Source: Nocardia amamiensis
GTDB lineage: Bacteria > Actinomycetota > Actinomycetes > Mycobacteriales > Mycobacteriaceae
Assembly: GCF_015477605.1 (NCBI RefSeq)
Contig: NZ_JADLQX010000041.1
Coordinates: 1 to 51,675, forward strand
Length of the DNA: 51,675 nt
Direction: 5' to 3'
A program made the translations under genes and the position numbers. Every line of letters begins with the position of its first letter. Position 1 is the stretch's first letter. The notes under the pieces are model-generated. The model was not told the DNA's origin. It searched no databases and was given only the letters and a program-made list of their open reading frames with translations. This document shows positions 26,342 through 35,203 of the stretch, piece after piece.

Positions 26342-27058
26342 GCCGGGGCGGGCCGCCTGATGGCGTTCCGCATCGTACAGCTCGAAAAATGTCTCGCCCA
26401 CGGCGAACATTCCGCGTTGCGGCAGCCAGAAATCGCCCAATCGCACCTGTTCGGCCAGCGGCCCGGGAGGGCCGATATCGATTCCATCGATCCGCGCCCG
26501 ACTGTTCTCGACGATCCACATCATCCGCGGATTGGCCCGGAACCACTGACCGTTCGGGGAGGTACCGCTGAGCCGCACCCGTCCGACGCCCAACACCGGA
26601 CCCGCGACCCGCGACATGAGCGACAAGACCGCAGGGCGTCGCCATAACCCGTCGGGTAGAACGCGACCGAGACCCGTCATCGCCACCGTAGCCGCCGACC
26701 GTCCCAGTTCCACATCCCACACGAGCTTGTCCCGCACCTCCACCGTGAAGGCGAACGGACCCGTCCACGTCACCGAGATGCGTTCAGTCCGTACGTCTTT
26801 CACCGCCGAGCCGTAATAGCGGGCGCAGCTGGCCTCCGGGGAGACACTGCTGTAGATCACCCATGCACCGGCCGGGTCCCGATGCCACACCGCGTCGTAC
26901 CCTTCCCCGAGCGAGCTGGCCGGGAAATGCCGAAGCGCCAAGTAATGGCCGCTGGCGAATGGCATCCCCATTACCCCGTAGCCGGAGAAGCGCTCTTGCC
27001 CCTCGCCCGACGGGAGCGCCCTATCGATTTCGGCGATCGATCGTGGATTGTCGGCCAT
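26336..27058 (-). CDS. Conserved-looking hypothetical protein
   Basis: A 240-residue soluble protein from ATG 27058, with an AGGAGG ribosome site six bases upstream (a GTG lies directly before the ATG). Features are an N-terminal GEGQERFSGYGVMGMPFASG region, a VWHRDPAGAWVIYSSVSPEA block and a YYGSAVKDVRTERI block, then beta-strand-rich sequence ending with WLPQRGMFAVGETFFELYDA. The composition suggests a lipocalin-like or beta-barrel fold, which is only an impression. I do not recognise a named family. It sits 81 bases downstream of the degenerate acyl-adenylating gene on the same strand and may work with it. Confidence 0.75.
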   Translation of the reverse strand: MADNPRSIAEIDRALPSGEGQERFSGYGVMGMPFASGHYLALRHFPASSLGEGYDAVWHRDPAGAWVIYSSVSPEASCARYYGSAVKDVRTERISVTWTGPFAFTVEVRDKLVWDVELGRSAATVAMTGLGRVLPDGLWRRPAVLSLMSRVAGPVLGVGRVRLSGTSPNGQWFRANPRMMWIVENSRARIDGIDIGPPGPLAEQVRLGDFWLPQRGMFAVGETFFELYDAERHQAARPGS

Positions 27059-27139
27059 CACCAGCCTCCTCGAGGAGTGGACGGGTACCGACTATTTTAC
27101 GGCCGATTCCACGGCCCCAACCGGCCGGAACGCCGTCGT

Positions 27140-28045
27140 CTAATTCGTCGCCGGTACGCGGATTTCGTGCGCTCGCGCGATAACCGTGCTCAACCCGTAC
27201 CCATTGATGAGCGGTATTCCACAGCGGTGTTCGAACTCGGTTCTGAGTTCGATTCCCGCGTGTTCCATGCAGCAGATTGCGAACCGCACCGACTCGTTGT
27301 TCGTTCGCAGGTGGCCGGGCAGGTCGGACAGCGCTGCGAAATTTCCAGGGACCGCGGAGAGGTAGGTGGGGCGGCTGTGTTCGATCCGGTCCGCGAATCC
27401 CTCCGGGCCCAGCGGGCCCGCCATGGTGGCGCGCCCCCCAGCGACCAACGGTGACAAAGCGCCGACCATGATCCCGCTCACCTGCCACATGGGCAGGGTC
27501 GACAGGCTGTGGTCGGCATCGCTCAGCGCGAATACCCTGATCACCAACTGGCACATTGCCTCGAGATTCCTGTGGTCGAGCATCGCTTGGTTCCCGCTGT
27601 CCACGTAGGTGATGAGCGCCGGTCCCCCGTCGCCAGGCCACGCCGCATCGGTGGGATCCGGTTGCGCCGCGGCGAAGTCGCGGGCGGGCATGACGACCCG
27701 GACCGGCGAGGAGATGTCCGGAGGACACGCAGCGACGATGAGAACCTTGGAGCCCGCGTCAGCTATCTGGTAGCCGGCCTCTGCGTCGCTCAGGGACGGG
27801 TCGATCAGGGTCGCCGTGGCACCCAGGCGCCACGTGGCGAACAACGACACCACGAGGTCGACGGTGGCGGGCAGCATGACCGCGACGACGTCGCCGTTCG
27901 TGATGCCCGCCGCGCGCAGACAGGCCGCGGCGCGCTGCACGGTCGCCAGCAATTCGCGGTTGTTCAGTTCGTTGCAGTCGTCGGCAAGGGCTGCTGCTTG
28001 TGGCGCGGCCTGGGCACGACGATCCAGGAGGGTCGAAAGTGTCAT
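27140..28045 (-). CDS. Degenerate, C-terminally truncated AMP-binding (acyl-CoA synthetase-like) protein
   Basis: A 301-residue protein with the N-terminal fold of acyl-CoA synthetases: ELLATVQRAAACLRAAGITN and GDVVAVMLPATVDLVV, then TWRLGATATLIDPSLSDAEA. The nucleotide-binding A3 motif, normally YTSGTTGxPKG, reads YVDSGNQAMLDH and has lost its Gly/Thr/Lys residues. The A5 region NGYGLST keeps GYG but lacks the Glu. The protein stops soon after, so the later core motifs and the entire C-terminal lid are missing (family length about 500-600). The frame is intact with GAGGA upstream of ATG 28045. It cannot be a normal ligase; it may be a binding protein, a scaffold or a decaying gene. Confidence 0.8.
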   Translation of the reverse strand: MTLSTLLDRRAQAAPQAAALADDCNELNNRELLATVQRAAACLRAAGITNGDVVAVMLPATVDLVVSLFATWRLGATATLIDPSLSDAEAGYQIADAGSKVLIVAACPPDISSPVRVVMPARDFAAAQPDPTDAAWPGDGGPALITYVDSGNQAMLDHRNLEAMCQLVIRVFALSDADHSLSTLPMWQVSGIMVGALSPLVAGGRATMAGPLGPEGFADRIEHSRPTYLSAVPGNFAALSDLPGHLRTNNESVRFAICCMEHAGIELRTEFEHRCGIPLINGYGLSTVIARAHEIRVPATN

Positions 28046-28214
28046 GCGATGTCCTCAGCACCCGGGTACAGGGATCATTGAAAACTGTAGAAATCGCGCG
28101 GCGGATCGGCACCGTCGTGTACCGACTGAATTCGGCGCAGGTCTTGTCCCCGGAAGACAGTATCGGCTGCTCGATTCACCGCAGCGGTCACGGCGATGTA
28201 ACTATCATCAGGTT

Positions 28215-29501
28215 GTGACGACTTTTCGTCGCGACGGTGATATCGAGGTGGACCGCTGTGTCGCGAGAATCGCCGCCCGCATGAACGAGCGGGTGACGGA
28301 CATCAGCGCGAGTATCCACCGTGGACTGGAGGAGGAAGTCCCCGAGCTGCGTGCGGATGTCCACTCCGCCGAATTGCTCGGGTCCAGCGTGCAGGGCAAT
28401 CTCGACACCCTGCTGCACGCGCTGAGGCACGATATTCCGGCGACGCGAATCCACCTGCCTTCGGTGGCGATCGAGTACACCCGACGCTTGGCCCAGCACG
28501 GCGTCCCGCTCAATGCCCTGATTCGGGGATATTACCTCGGCCAGCGGGCGGTCACCGAACTGGTTTTCGCCGAACTGCAAGCCCCGGATATCACGCCGGT
28601 CGAACAGTTTCTCGTCGGAAAGGCGATCACCACCCGGCTGTTCCAGTATCTCGACCACGTCACCCAGCAAGTCGTCGCCATCTACGACGCGGAGCGCGAG
28701 CAGTGGTTGGAAACCCGCAACAGTGTCCGCGCTCTCCGTGTGCGCGAGCTGCTGGCGGGCAAAAAGATCGTCGATATCGACGGCGCCGCCGGACAGATCC
28801 ACTATCCGCTGCAATGGCACCATTTGGCGCTTATCGTCTGGTATCCCGATACCGGGGCCCACGGTGACGAACTGGCCGAGCTGCGACGATTCGTCCGTAA
28901 GTCGGCGGAAGCGGCCGGAACCGCCGCGGCCCCACTCTTCCTCGCGGCCGATCGGATGAGCGGCTGGGCGTGGCTGCCGTATCGGTCAGCGCAAGCGGGC
29001 GCCGTCGCCAGGGTGCGTGAATTCGCGGCCGGACAAGCCGATGCACCATCGGTAGCGATCGGCACGATGGCCGCCGGAATTTCGGGTTTCCGGCGGTCGC
29101 ATCGCCTTGCCCAGGACGCGCGTTCGGTCGCTCTGGCGCGAGGAGACGCCGAACCGCGAATCATCGCGGCCGAAGATCCCGGGCTGTCGGTAGCGGCCCT
29201 GCTCGGTGACAGGATCACGGAGGCCTGGGAATGGGTCAGCGAGGTACTCGGCGATCTGGCCGCCGACAATGACAACGACGCACGGCTACGCGAGACACTG
29301 CGGGTATTCCTGCGCACCGGATCGAGCTACAAAGCGGCCGCCGCGGAACTCGACCTGCACTCCAACTCGGTGAAGTACCGGGTCGCACGAGCAGTGTCGC
29401 GGCGCGGCAGACCGATCGCGGAAGACAGGCTCGACGTCGAACTCGCTCTATTGCTCTGCCACTGGTTCGGACCACCGATCCCGCACCCGGCCAGGGCGTG
29501 A
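28215..29501 (+). CDS. PucR/CdaR family transcriptional regulator
   Basis: A 428-residue regulator starting at GTG 28215. The N-terminal half (about 20-165) resembles the helical RsbRD/PucR-type sensor region, with IPATRIHLPSVAIEYTRRLA and LIRGYYLGQRAVTELVF. The middle has a degenerate GGDEF-like fold (LALIVWYPDTGAH to SVAIGTMAAGISGF). The C-terminal helix-turn-helix reads FLRTGSSYKAAAAELDLHSN followed by SVKYRVARA, the signature of this family. It is divergent from the degenerate AMP-binding gene and separated from it by 169 bases, so that gene is the likely target. The effector is unknown. Confidence 0.9.
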   Translation: MTTFRRDGDIEVDRCVARIAARMNERVTDISASIHRGLEEEVPELRADVHSAELLGSSVQGNLDTLLHALRHDIPATRIHLPSVAIEYTRRLAQHGVPLNALIRGYYLGQRAVTELVFAELQAPDITPVEQFLVGKAITTRLFQYLDHVTQQVVAIYDAEREQWLETRNSVRALRVRELLAGKKIVDIDGAAGQIHYPLQWHHLALIVWYPDTGAHGDELAELRRFVRKSAEAAGTAAAPLFLAADRMSGWAWLPYRSAQAGAVARVREFAAGQADAPSVAIGTMAAGISGFRRSHRLAQDARSVALARGDAEPRIIAAEDPGLSVAALLGDRITEAWEWVSEVLGDLAADNDNDARLRETLRVFLRTGSSYKAAAAELDLHSNSVKYRVARAVSRRGRPIAEDRLDVELALLLCHWFGPPIPHPARA

Positions 29502-29527
29502 CTCGGCCGCGCTTTCCTCGAGGCCGA

Positions 29528-29557
29528 CCGCCGTACCTCGGCGAGGTGTCGCGGCGG
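29528..29557. terminator. Bidirectional terminator-like hairpin
   Basis: A stem of six pairs (29528-29533 with 29552-29557) continues after a small bulge as five pairs ACCTC/GAGGT (29535-29539 with 29543-29547) around a GGC loop. It lies 27 bases past the PucR stop, between converging genes. No T-run is present. Confidence 0.5.
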
Positions 29558-29638
29558 TTGCCCGCCATCCAGGAAGGCGAGCCGACATACCCCACGGGCA
29601 GCTTCAACCACGGTGCCCACTCGAGGCCCTACAGCAGT

Positions 29639-30457
29639 TCAGCCCGATCGGCGTGCGGTGACCAAGAGGTACTCCCACTCCATCTGCCCATTGCCCAGGT
29701 CGTGTCGGGAACCGAGATCCGCGAGTGCGCGGTCCAACTGCGCGACCCGGTCGGGCTCGGCGGCAATGGCCTTGTACACCGCGACCGTGGGTCCGTAGTG
29801 GGCCTTGAAGAAGTCGCGGAACTCCGCGCCGTCGCGGAAGCGATCGATGACGGCCTTTTCGCGCCGCAGCTCCAAGTCGGCGACGCGATCGCCCAGTAGC
29901 GACCGGACATGCGTCTCGTCGCCCCACTGCGGAGGCGGCAGCGCACCGGGCGGGGGCGGCGGAGCGAACGGCTTCATCGTGGCGAACATCTGCCCGATGA
30001 ATCCGGTGGGTGTCCAGTTGATCAGCCCGATCGTGCCGCCCGGCTTGATGACGCGCACCAGTTCGTCCGCGGCCGCCTGGTGGAACGGCGCGAACATGAC
30101 GCCAACGCATGAGATGACGACGTCGAACTCGGCATCGGCGTAGGGCAACGCCTCCGCGTCGGCTTCCTGCCACCGCAGGTCGACGCCCCGCGCGGCGGCG
30201 ATCCGCCGACCTGCCTCGAACAGCTCCGGCGTCAGATCGCTCGCCACGACGTTTGCACCGGTCTCCGCGGCCGGGATCGCCGCGTTCCCGGATCCGGCCG
30301 CGATGTCCAGCACACGTTGCCCCGGACCGATGCCGCAGGCCTCGACAAGACGGCGGCCGAGTCCAGGGATGACTTCGGCGGCGACAGCCGAGTAGTCGCC
30401 CAATGCCCACATTGCGCGCTGCCGCTTCTTGAGATCAGTAGGGCCGGATTCGGTCAT
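29639..30457 (-). CDS. Class I SAM-dependent methyltransferase
   Basis: A 272-residue methyltransferase of the UbiE/Methyltransf_11 group. Motif I is VLDIAAGSGNAAIPAAE, the acidic post-I residue is in NVVASDLTPELFEAG, motif II lies in YADAEFDVVISCVGVMF and motif III in VIKPGGTIGLINWTP. The C-terminal part contains a Pro-rich stretch (FAPPPPPGALPPPQWG) seen in related small-molecule methyltransferases. ATG 30457 has GGAGGAAG six bases upstream. The substrate is unknown. It stands alone, transcribed toward the PucR gene. Confidence 0.9.
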   Translation of the reverse strand: MTESGPTDLKKRQRAMWALGDYSAVAAEVIPGLGRRLVEACGIGPGQRVLDIAAGSGNAAIPAAETGANVVASDLTPELFEAGRRIAAARGVDLRWQEADAEALPYADAEFDVVISCVGVMFAPFHQAAADELVRVIKPGGTIGLINWTPTGFIGQMFATMKPFAPPPPPGALPPPQWGDETHVRSLLGDRVADLELRREKAVIDRFRDGAEFRDFFKAHYGPTVAVYKAIAAEPDRVAQLDRALADLGSRHDLGNGQMEWEYLLVTARRSG

Positions 30458-30777
30458 CTGATGCTTCCTCCGCAGTCGGGCCTGAACGCTGCCGAAGATG
30501 TCTGTTGAGCTGTCGCTCCTTGCTGACTGTTGACACATCGGCTACGGCGGTCCGCCGGGACCGAGAGCGGGTTGCCGCAGTCCGAGCCGAGCATGGGTCC
30601 TGCCGAGCAGGTGTTTACCCGGCAAAGGTCCCGACAAACGGTGACCGCCCACGCGACGGCCCGACTCCTGCCCATTTCCTCCCGCGCGCCGAACCCGGGC
30701 CGCCGAACCGATCAGCATGAGCTGGGTACCGCACCGGCTACCTGGATTGCTTCACTCATGCCGTGATACGACACCCG

Positions 30778-32313
30778 TCACTGGATACGGGGCAGGTCCA
30801 GGGTGTCGAACCGGTGCCTGGACCAGATGTGCCGAGAGCGTTCCTCGGGGTAGGACTGGGTGATCGGCTCGGCGGTGTATACACGGGTGGATCGTGTGTC
30901 CGGATCGTAGGCCGCCCAGCCGGGGTTACCCGTGGTCGCGAAGTTCAGCCAGTCGGTGCGCATGTGGTGGGCAACGCGGACGGCCTCGTCCGCCGCGTTC
31001 GGAACGGCGGACCGATGGCTGCGCACATCGTCGATGCTGAGCGTGCCGAACACCAGCAGGTTGTCGAGACTGTGCGAGGCGCCCTGCTCCCGGTTGTAGG
31101 CCCAGCACAGTTCGTAGGCCCAGGCATGCCCGCCGCCGGCGTGTTGCGCGTCGGCCAGATGCAGGCTGGGCATCCGGAACAGCCAGTCGGAGTTGACGAG
31201 TTCATCCAGTTCTCCGGGGCTCGCCTCGGGGTAGGCGTCGCGGTAGCCGCCGCTGCCGCCGGCGAAGGGCGCGAGACGCTCGAGCGTGGCGGTCACCTGC
31301 TCATCGGTCACCTCGCTGCCGGGCCGGGCAGTGAACAGACTGTATTCGTCACGGGTGTGCCCCACGAGCAGGTCGATGCCCCGCGCGGCACCCCCGGCGA
31401 GCGCACGCCACGGCGCGTGCGGGAGGACGTCACCATCGACGACGGGTGAGAACGGTGTAGGGGTCAGCGCGGTAGGACCCCATGATTCGACGAGTTCCGG
31501 CATCTTCTGGATGATCGAGCCGGTCGCGCCGGTCAGCGCGCGCGGAAGGATACCGGCCAGCTCACCCACGGTGGCTTGCACGCCGAGTTCCGCGGCGATG
31601 GTCGCGGAGATGGCGGCGGCGAGTCTCGGGGAGAAGTAGGTGCCCGGGACGCTCTGCGCTATCGCACGACGAAACAGCCCCGCGGCCATCGGCATGGTGA
31701 GCAGCGCCGCAACGCAACCCGCGCCAGCGGACTGGCCGAATACGGTGACGTTGCCCGGATCGCCGCCGAACGCGGCGATATTGTCCTGTACCCACCGCAA
31801 CGCCGCGACCTGATCGAGAATGCCGCGATTGTCCGGAGCCCCGGTGATGTGGGCGAAGCCTTCCACACCGACGCGATAATTCATGCTGACCATCACCACA
31901 CCGGCCCGCGCAAGAGTCGCACCGTCGTGGTGCGGGTTACTGGAGGTGCCCTCCAGGTACTTGCCCCCGTGGATCCACACCATCACCGGCAGCCCGGCGG
32001 CGCCCAGGTCAGCTGACCAGACGTTGAGGGTCAACCAGTCGCCGGAATCACCGGTGCCGCCGGACACCGACGACATCGCGCAGCCTGCTCGGGGAACTGA
32101 CGGACCGAACTCCAGCGCATCGCGGACGCCGACCCACGGCCGCGCCGGAACGGGGGCCGCAAACCGTCGTGGCCCGACCGGCGGCTGGGCATAGGGGATG
32201 CCCCGGAAGACCGCGACGGCGTCCTCCCACGTGCCACGTACAACTCCGGCGGCCGTGCGGACTTCAGGTTCGGAATTCACTCGGAGGTGCTCACTTTCGT
32301 TCGCTGGGGTCAT
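30778..32313 (-). CDS. Type-B carboxylesterase/lipase family protein
   Basis: A 511-residue enzyme of the type-B carboxylesterase family, cleaving carboxylic esters. The oxyanion segment VMVWIHGGKYLEG, the nucleophile elbow VTVFGQSAGAGCV, the acid in GHTRDEYSLF and the His in ASHSLDNLLVFG complete the Ser-Glu-His triad. No signal peptide is seen, so it is probably cytoplasmic. The start is uncertain: ATG 32313 is taken; GTG 32280 and positions further upstream are possible, none with a strong ribosome site. The neighbours do not suggest a substrate. Confidence 0.9.
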   Translation of the reverse strand: MTPANESEHLRVNSEPEVRTAAGVVRGTWEDAVAVFRGIPYAQPPVGPRRFAAPVPARPWVGVRDALEFGPSVPRAGCAMSSVSGGTGDSGDWLTLNVWSADLGAAGLPVMVWIHGGKYLEGTSSNPHHDGATLARAGVVMVSMNYRVGVEGFAHITGAPDNRGILDQVAALRWVQDNIAAFGGDPGNVTVFGQSAGAGCVAALLTMPMAAGLFRRAIAQSVPGTYFSPRLAAAISATIAAELGVQATVGELAGILPRALTGATGSIIQKMPELVESWGPTALTPTPFSPVVDGDVLPHAPWRALAGGAARGIDLLVGHTRDEYSLFTARPGSEVTDEQVTATLERLAPFAGGSGGYRDAYPEASPGELDELVNSDWLFRMPSLHLADAQHAGGGHAWAYELCWAYNREQGASHSLDNLLVFGTLSIDDVRSHRSAVPNAADEAVRVAHHMRTDWLNFATTGNPGWAAYDPDTRSTRVYTAEPITQSYPEERSRHIWSRHRFDTLDLPRIQ

Positions 32314-32647
32314 CCGCTGAGTGGGTCGTCGATCTCGTCGGCGAACGCCTGCCCCCTCACCCGCGCCGGCGGTCACGAACGCCGCCTCGAAGCCCCGACA
32401 GTCTGCACCATATGCCTGGATTTATTGGCTCTCAATAGAATTCGGCATCGACCACCCTTACCACTCAGTGCGCCGGCTGAAGCCGATCGCCGCGAGGCGC
32501 TTGGCATCCGCCGTCGAAGAAGTCGAACAGTCCTGATGCCGGGTCCGTCGCGGTGGTCGTGTTCGCCGCAACGACAACAATTCGGGAGCAGGCGGCTGTT
32601 GGCCACCCGAACTCAGGGAGTCGTCCAGTAGCAGAGAATGGGGTGAG

Positions 32648-32905
32648 GTGCAGGGCTTCCAGAGCGGAGCGCTCTACCGGCGCACCGATCGGCCTGCCTA
32701 CCGGGTGCACGGCGAAATCCGGGAGCGCTGGAACCGGAGCGGATTCGAGACGGGGCCGCTCGGCTGGCCGACATCTGACGAAATCCCCTTCGACAGCGGC
32801 ACCTACCAGGAGTTCGAGGAAGGCCGAATCTACTGGACCCCGAAACAGACGGTGGCGCTCCGGACGGCAGACGGGCGTGATGAGCCCTTACACGACACTC
32901 ACTGA
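32648..32905 (+). CDS. Short LGFP-repeat protein, probably a fragment
   Basis: An 85-residue frame starting with GTG 32648. It holds one complete LGFP repeat (about 16-65): YRVHGEIRERWNRSGFETG, LGWPTSDEIPF (the LGFP-type motif at 38-41) and FEEGRIYWTP. The first ten residues (QGFQSGALYRR) look like the end of a preceding repeat, so the gene seems to start in mid-repeat. LGFP repeats occur in secreted, cell-wall-associated proteins of mycolic-acid bacteria, usually several in a row at the C-terminus of an enzyme. No signal peptide is present here. It is most likely a remnant, though a small functional protein cannot be excluded. Confidence 0.6.
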   Translation: MQGFQSGALYRRTDRPAYRVHGEIRERWNRSGFETGPLGWPTSDEIPFDSGTYQEFEEGRIYWTPKQTVALRTADGRDEPLHDTH

Positions 32906-32983
32906 TACCAGGACCGATAGCGCACATTTTCGGCCCGCCATTCGCTGAGCTATCGAACACGAGCGGGGCAGCGGGGCCCGAGG

Positions 32984-33583
32984 CTACCCGGCTGCCCCCG
33001 TCGCCAGTCCGCCGAGGAGGTCTCGTACGAGACGGGTCGCCTGTGCGCGGGCTCGGTCGGGGTGATCGGTATCGACGATGGTCAGCGACAGTTCGGTCAG
33101 GGCGCCGTAGAACGCGCCGGCGACCAGTTCGGCGGGGTGTGGCCGGATGAGTTCGGCGTCGAGTAGCGCTCGTACGGCGTCTACGACCAGTCCGCCGAGG
33201 TGCTGCTGATCCAGTTCGCGCCAGCGCTGCCAGCCCAGTGCGAGCGGCCCCTGCAGCAATACGATCTGGCGGTAGTCGTGCTCGGCACAGATGTTCAGGA
33301 ATTCCGCTACCCCGCGGTCGGCGCGCTCGAATGGATCCGAGCTCGACGCGATTGCTTCGCGGATCCGCTGTGCCGCGCGGCCCTCCAGCTCGCTCAGGAC
33401 CGCTTCGAACAGGCCGCGCTTGCCATCGAAGTGGTGGTAGAGCGCGCCGCGGGTCAGACCGGCCGCGCGGACCAGCTCCTCCGCCGAAACGTCCGCATAG
33501 TCCCGTTCCGCGAACACGCGCAGCGCGGTGTCGAACAGCGTTTGACGAGTGCTCTCCGCGTATTTTGCCCGAACCGATTCCAT
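32984..33583 (-). CDS. TetR/AcrR family transcriptional regulator
   Basis: A 199-residue regulator. The N-terminal domain shows RQTLFDTALRVFAERDYADV, ELVRAAGLTRGALYHHFDGK and KRGLFEAVL, the full TetR signature. The C-terminal region with ERADRGVAEFLNICAEHDYR is similar to the TetR_C group seen in many actinobacterial efflux and oxidase regulators. ATG 33583 is 56 bases from the start of the divergent amine oxidase, and two palindromes fill this gap. It probably represses itself and the oxidase gene. Confidence 0.92.
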   Translation of the reverse strand: MESVRAKYAESTRQTLFDTALRVFAERDYADVSAEELVRAAGLTRGALYHHFDGKRGLFEAVLSELEGRAAQRIREAIASSSDPFERADRGVAEFLNICAEHDYRQIVLLQGPLALGWQRWRELDQQHLGGLVVDAVRALLDAELIRPHPAELVAGAFYGALTELSLTIVDTDHPDRARAQATRLVRDLLGGLATGAAG

Positions 33584-33599
33584 ACGCCATGGATATCAC

Positions 33600-33612
33600 A
33601 TACAGTGTGTAT
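33600..33612. promoter_or_regulatory. Operator candidate ATACA-GTG-TGTAT
   Basis: A perfect 5-base inverted repeat around three bases, the first of two similar sites between the TetR and amine oxidase genes. Confidence 0.7.
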
Positions 33613-33617
33613 TTAAG

Positions 33618-33630
33618 ATACATCATGTAT
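33618..33630. promoter_or_regulatory. Operator candidate ATACA-TCA-TGTAT
   Basis: The same half-sites as the neighbouring palindrome with a different centre. The two centres are 18 bases apart, nearly two helical turns, which would allow two TetR dimers to bind on one face of the DNA. Confidence 0.7.
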
Positions 33631-33638
33631 GAAGGCAG

Positions 33639-35012
33639 GTGGCGGTGAAGACATCAGTGGATGTCGTGGTGGTGGGAGCCGGGATCGCGGGGTTGGTTGC
33701 CGCCCGCGACCTGGTCCGGGCCGGGCGTGAGGTGGTGGTCCTCGAAGCGCGGGACCGCGTCGGCGGGCGGCTGCTCAATGCCGAACTTCCGGGTGGCGCT
33801 CCGATCGAGGTAGGAGGCCAATGGGTCGGACCGGGACAGGATCAGGTGCTCGCGCTGATCGATGAGCTCGGCCTGACCACCTTCCCCACACACACCGAAG
33901 GTCGGCACATCGCCGAAATCGGCACGGCGCGGTCGGTGTACACCGGTCGCGTACCCCGACTGAACCCGGTGGCGCTGGCCGATGTCGCACAGGCCCAGTG
34001 GCGACTCGACCGCCTCGCACGGCAGGTCGCGGCGCGGGAGCCGTGGCTGGCCGAGCAAGCCGAAGACCTGGACGGCCAGACATTCGCCACCTGGCTTCGG
34101 CGGAACGTCTACACCTCCGGTGGCCGATCCTTCTTCCGGCTGATCACCGAAGCGGTGTTCTCCGCGGAGCCGGAGGACCTGTCCGCACTGTGGGCCTGCT
34201 TCTACGTCGGCGCGGCGGGCGGACTGGACGCATTGATCAGCACCGCGGGCGGGGCGCAACAGGACCGTGTCGTCGGAGGTTCGCAACGCATCGCGCTGGC
34301 TTTGGCCGACGAACTCGGCGACCGAATCGTGCTCGGCGCTCCGGTCACCGAAATCTCTTGGGACGCGGCGGGCGTCCAGGTCTCCGCAGGCAGGACCACG
34401 GTCCGAGCCGCCCGCGCGGTGATTGCGGTGCCACCTCCGTTGGCTGCACGGATCCGCTTCGGTCCCGGCCTTCCTGGCGACCGTGACCAACTCGTCCAGC
34501 GCATGCCGATGGGACGGGTGATCAAGGTCAATGTCGCCTACGACGAGCCGTTCTGGCGCCGTGACGGGCTCAGCGGCCAGGCCAACAGCGATCATCGGCC
34601 ATTGGGCACCGTCTTCGACAACACCCCGCCCGCCGGTGCGCCCGGAGTGCTCGTCGGATTCCTCGAGGGCAAGCACGCGGATGCCGCCGGTCGATTGGAT
34701 CCGGCCGAGCGTCGATCCCGAGTTCTGACCGATTTGACCGGATACTTCGGACCACAGGCCCAGCATCCGATCGCCTACATCGAACGAGACTGGGCCGAAG
34801 AGGAATTCAGTGGCGGGTGCTACGGAGCGTTCACCGCGCCGTCAACCCTCACCCGGTTCGGTACTGCGCTGCGCACCGCTATCGGTCCACTGCATTGGGC
34901 AGGCACCGAAACCGCCACTCGCTGGGCGGGTTACATGGACGGGGCCGTGGAATCCGGTCACCGAGCCGCCCGCGAGATCTCGGACGTCCTCATGACGCAC
35001 GCCCAGATCTAG
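33639..35012 (+). CDS. FAD-dependent amine oxidase (flavin monoamine oxidase family)
   Basis: A 457-residue flavoprotein oxidising a primary or secondary amine (monoamine/putrescine oxidase type). The FAD-binding motif VVVVGAGIAGLVAARDLV (residues 9-26) and the EARDRVGGRLLNAELPGG block are at the N-terminus. The C-terminal FAD-binding segment is PLHWAGTETATRWAGYMDGA followed by VESGHRAA. The substrate-domain block RSFFRLITEAVFSAEPEDLS resembles actinobacterial amine oxidases. GTG at 33639 or 33645 is the start; the ribosome sites overlap. Divergent from the TetR gene, with two operators between. The amine substrate cannot be named from the sequence. Confidence 0.9.
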   Translation: MAVKTSVDVVVVGAGIAGLVAARDLVRAGREVVVLEARDRVGGRLLNAELPGGAPIEVGGQWVGPGQDQVLALIDELGLTTFPTHTEGRHIAEIGTARSVYTGRVPRLNPVALADVAQAQWRLDRLARQVAAREPWLAEQAEDLDGQTFATWLRRNVYTSGGRSFFRLITEAVFSAEPEDLSALWACFYVGAAGGLDALISTAGGAQQDRVVGGSQRIALALADELGDRIVLGAPVTEISWDAAGVQVSAGRTTVRAARAVIAVPPPLAARIRFGPGLPGDRDQLVQRMPMGRVIKVNVAYDEPFWRRDGLSGQANSDHRPLGTVFDNTPPAGAPGVLVGFLEGKHADAAGRLDPAERRSRVLTDLTGYFGPQAQHPIAYIERDWAEEEFSGGCYGAFTAPSTLTRFGTALRTAIGPLHWAGTETATRWAGYMDGAVESGHRAAREISDVLMTHAQI

Positions 35013-35063
35013 ACCGCCGCGGACATCGCCCGACTCTCCGGAACTCTTGATTTCAGCGGGTGA

Positions 35064-35100
35064 ACAACCAGGTTCGGCGACACTCGCCGAACCTGGTTGT
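35064..35100. terminator. Strong bidirectional terminator hairpin
   Basis: Bases 35064-35080 pair with 35084-35100 in a perfect 17-base stem around a CAC loop; the arms begin ACAACCAGG and end CCTGGTTGT. It lies 51 bases past the amine oxidase stop and 103 bases before the stop of the convergent VOC gene, so it probably ends transcription from both sides. There is no long T-run. Confidence 0.8.
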
Positions 35101-35203
35101 GTACGAGAACTCGTTGTCCGGTAACCGATCGGCGTTACGACATCGACCGGACGAGCGAGATGCATGCCCACAACACCGGGTCCACGTGTCAGACCGAGCG
35201 GCC

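Noticed and set aside
27816..28214. N-terminal extension of the PucR regulator
   Set aside because: Runs antisense through the AMP-binding gene and lacks regulator-like sequence.
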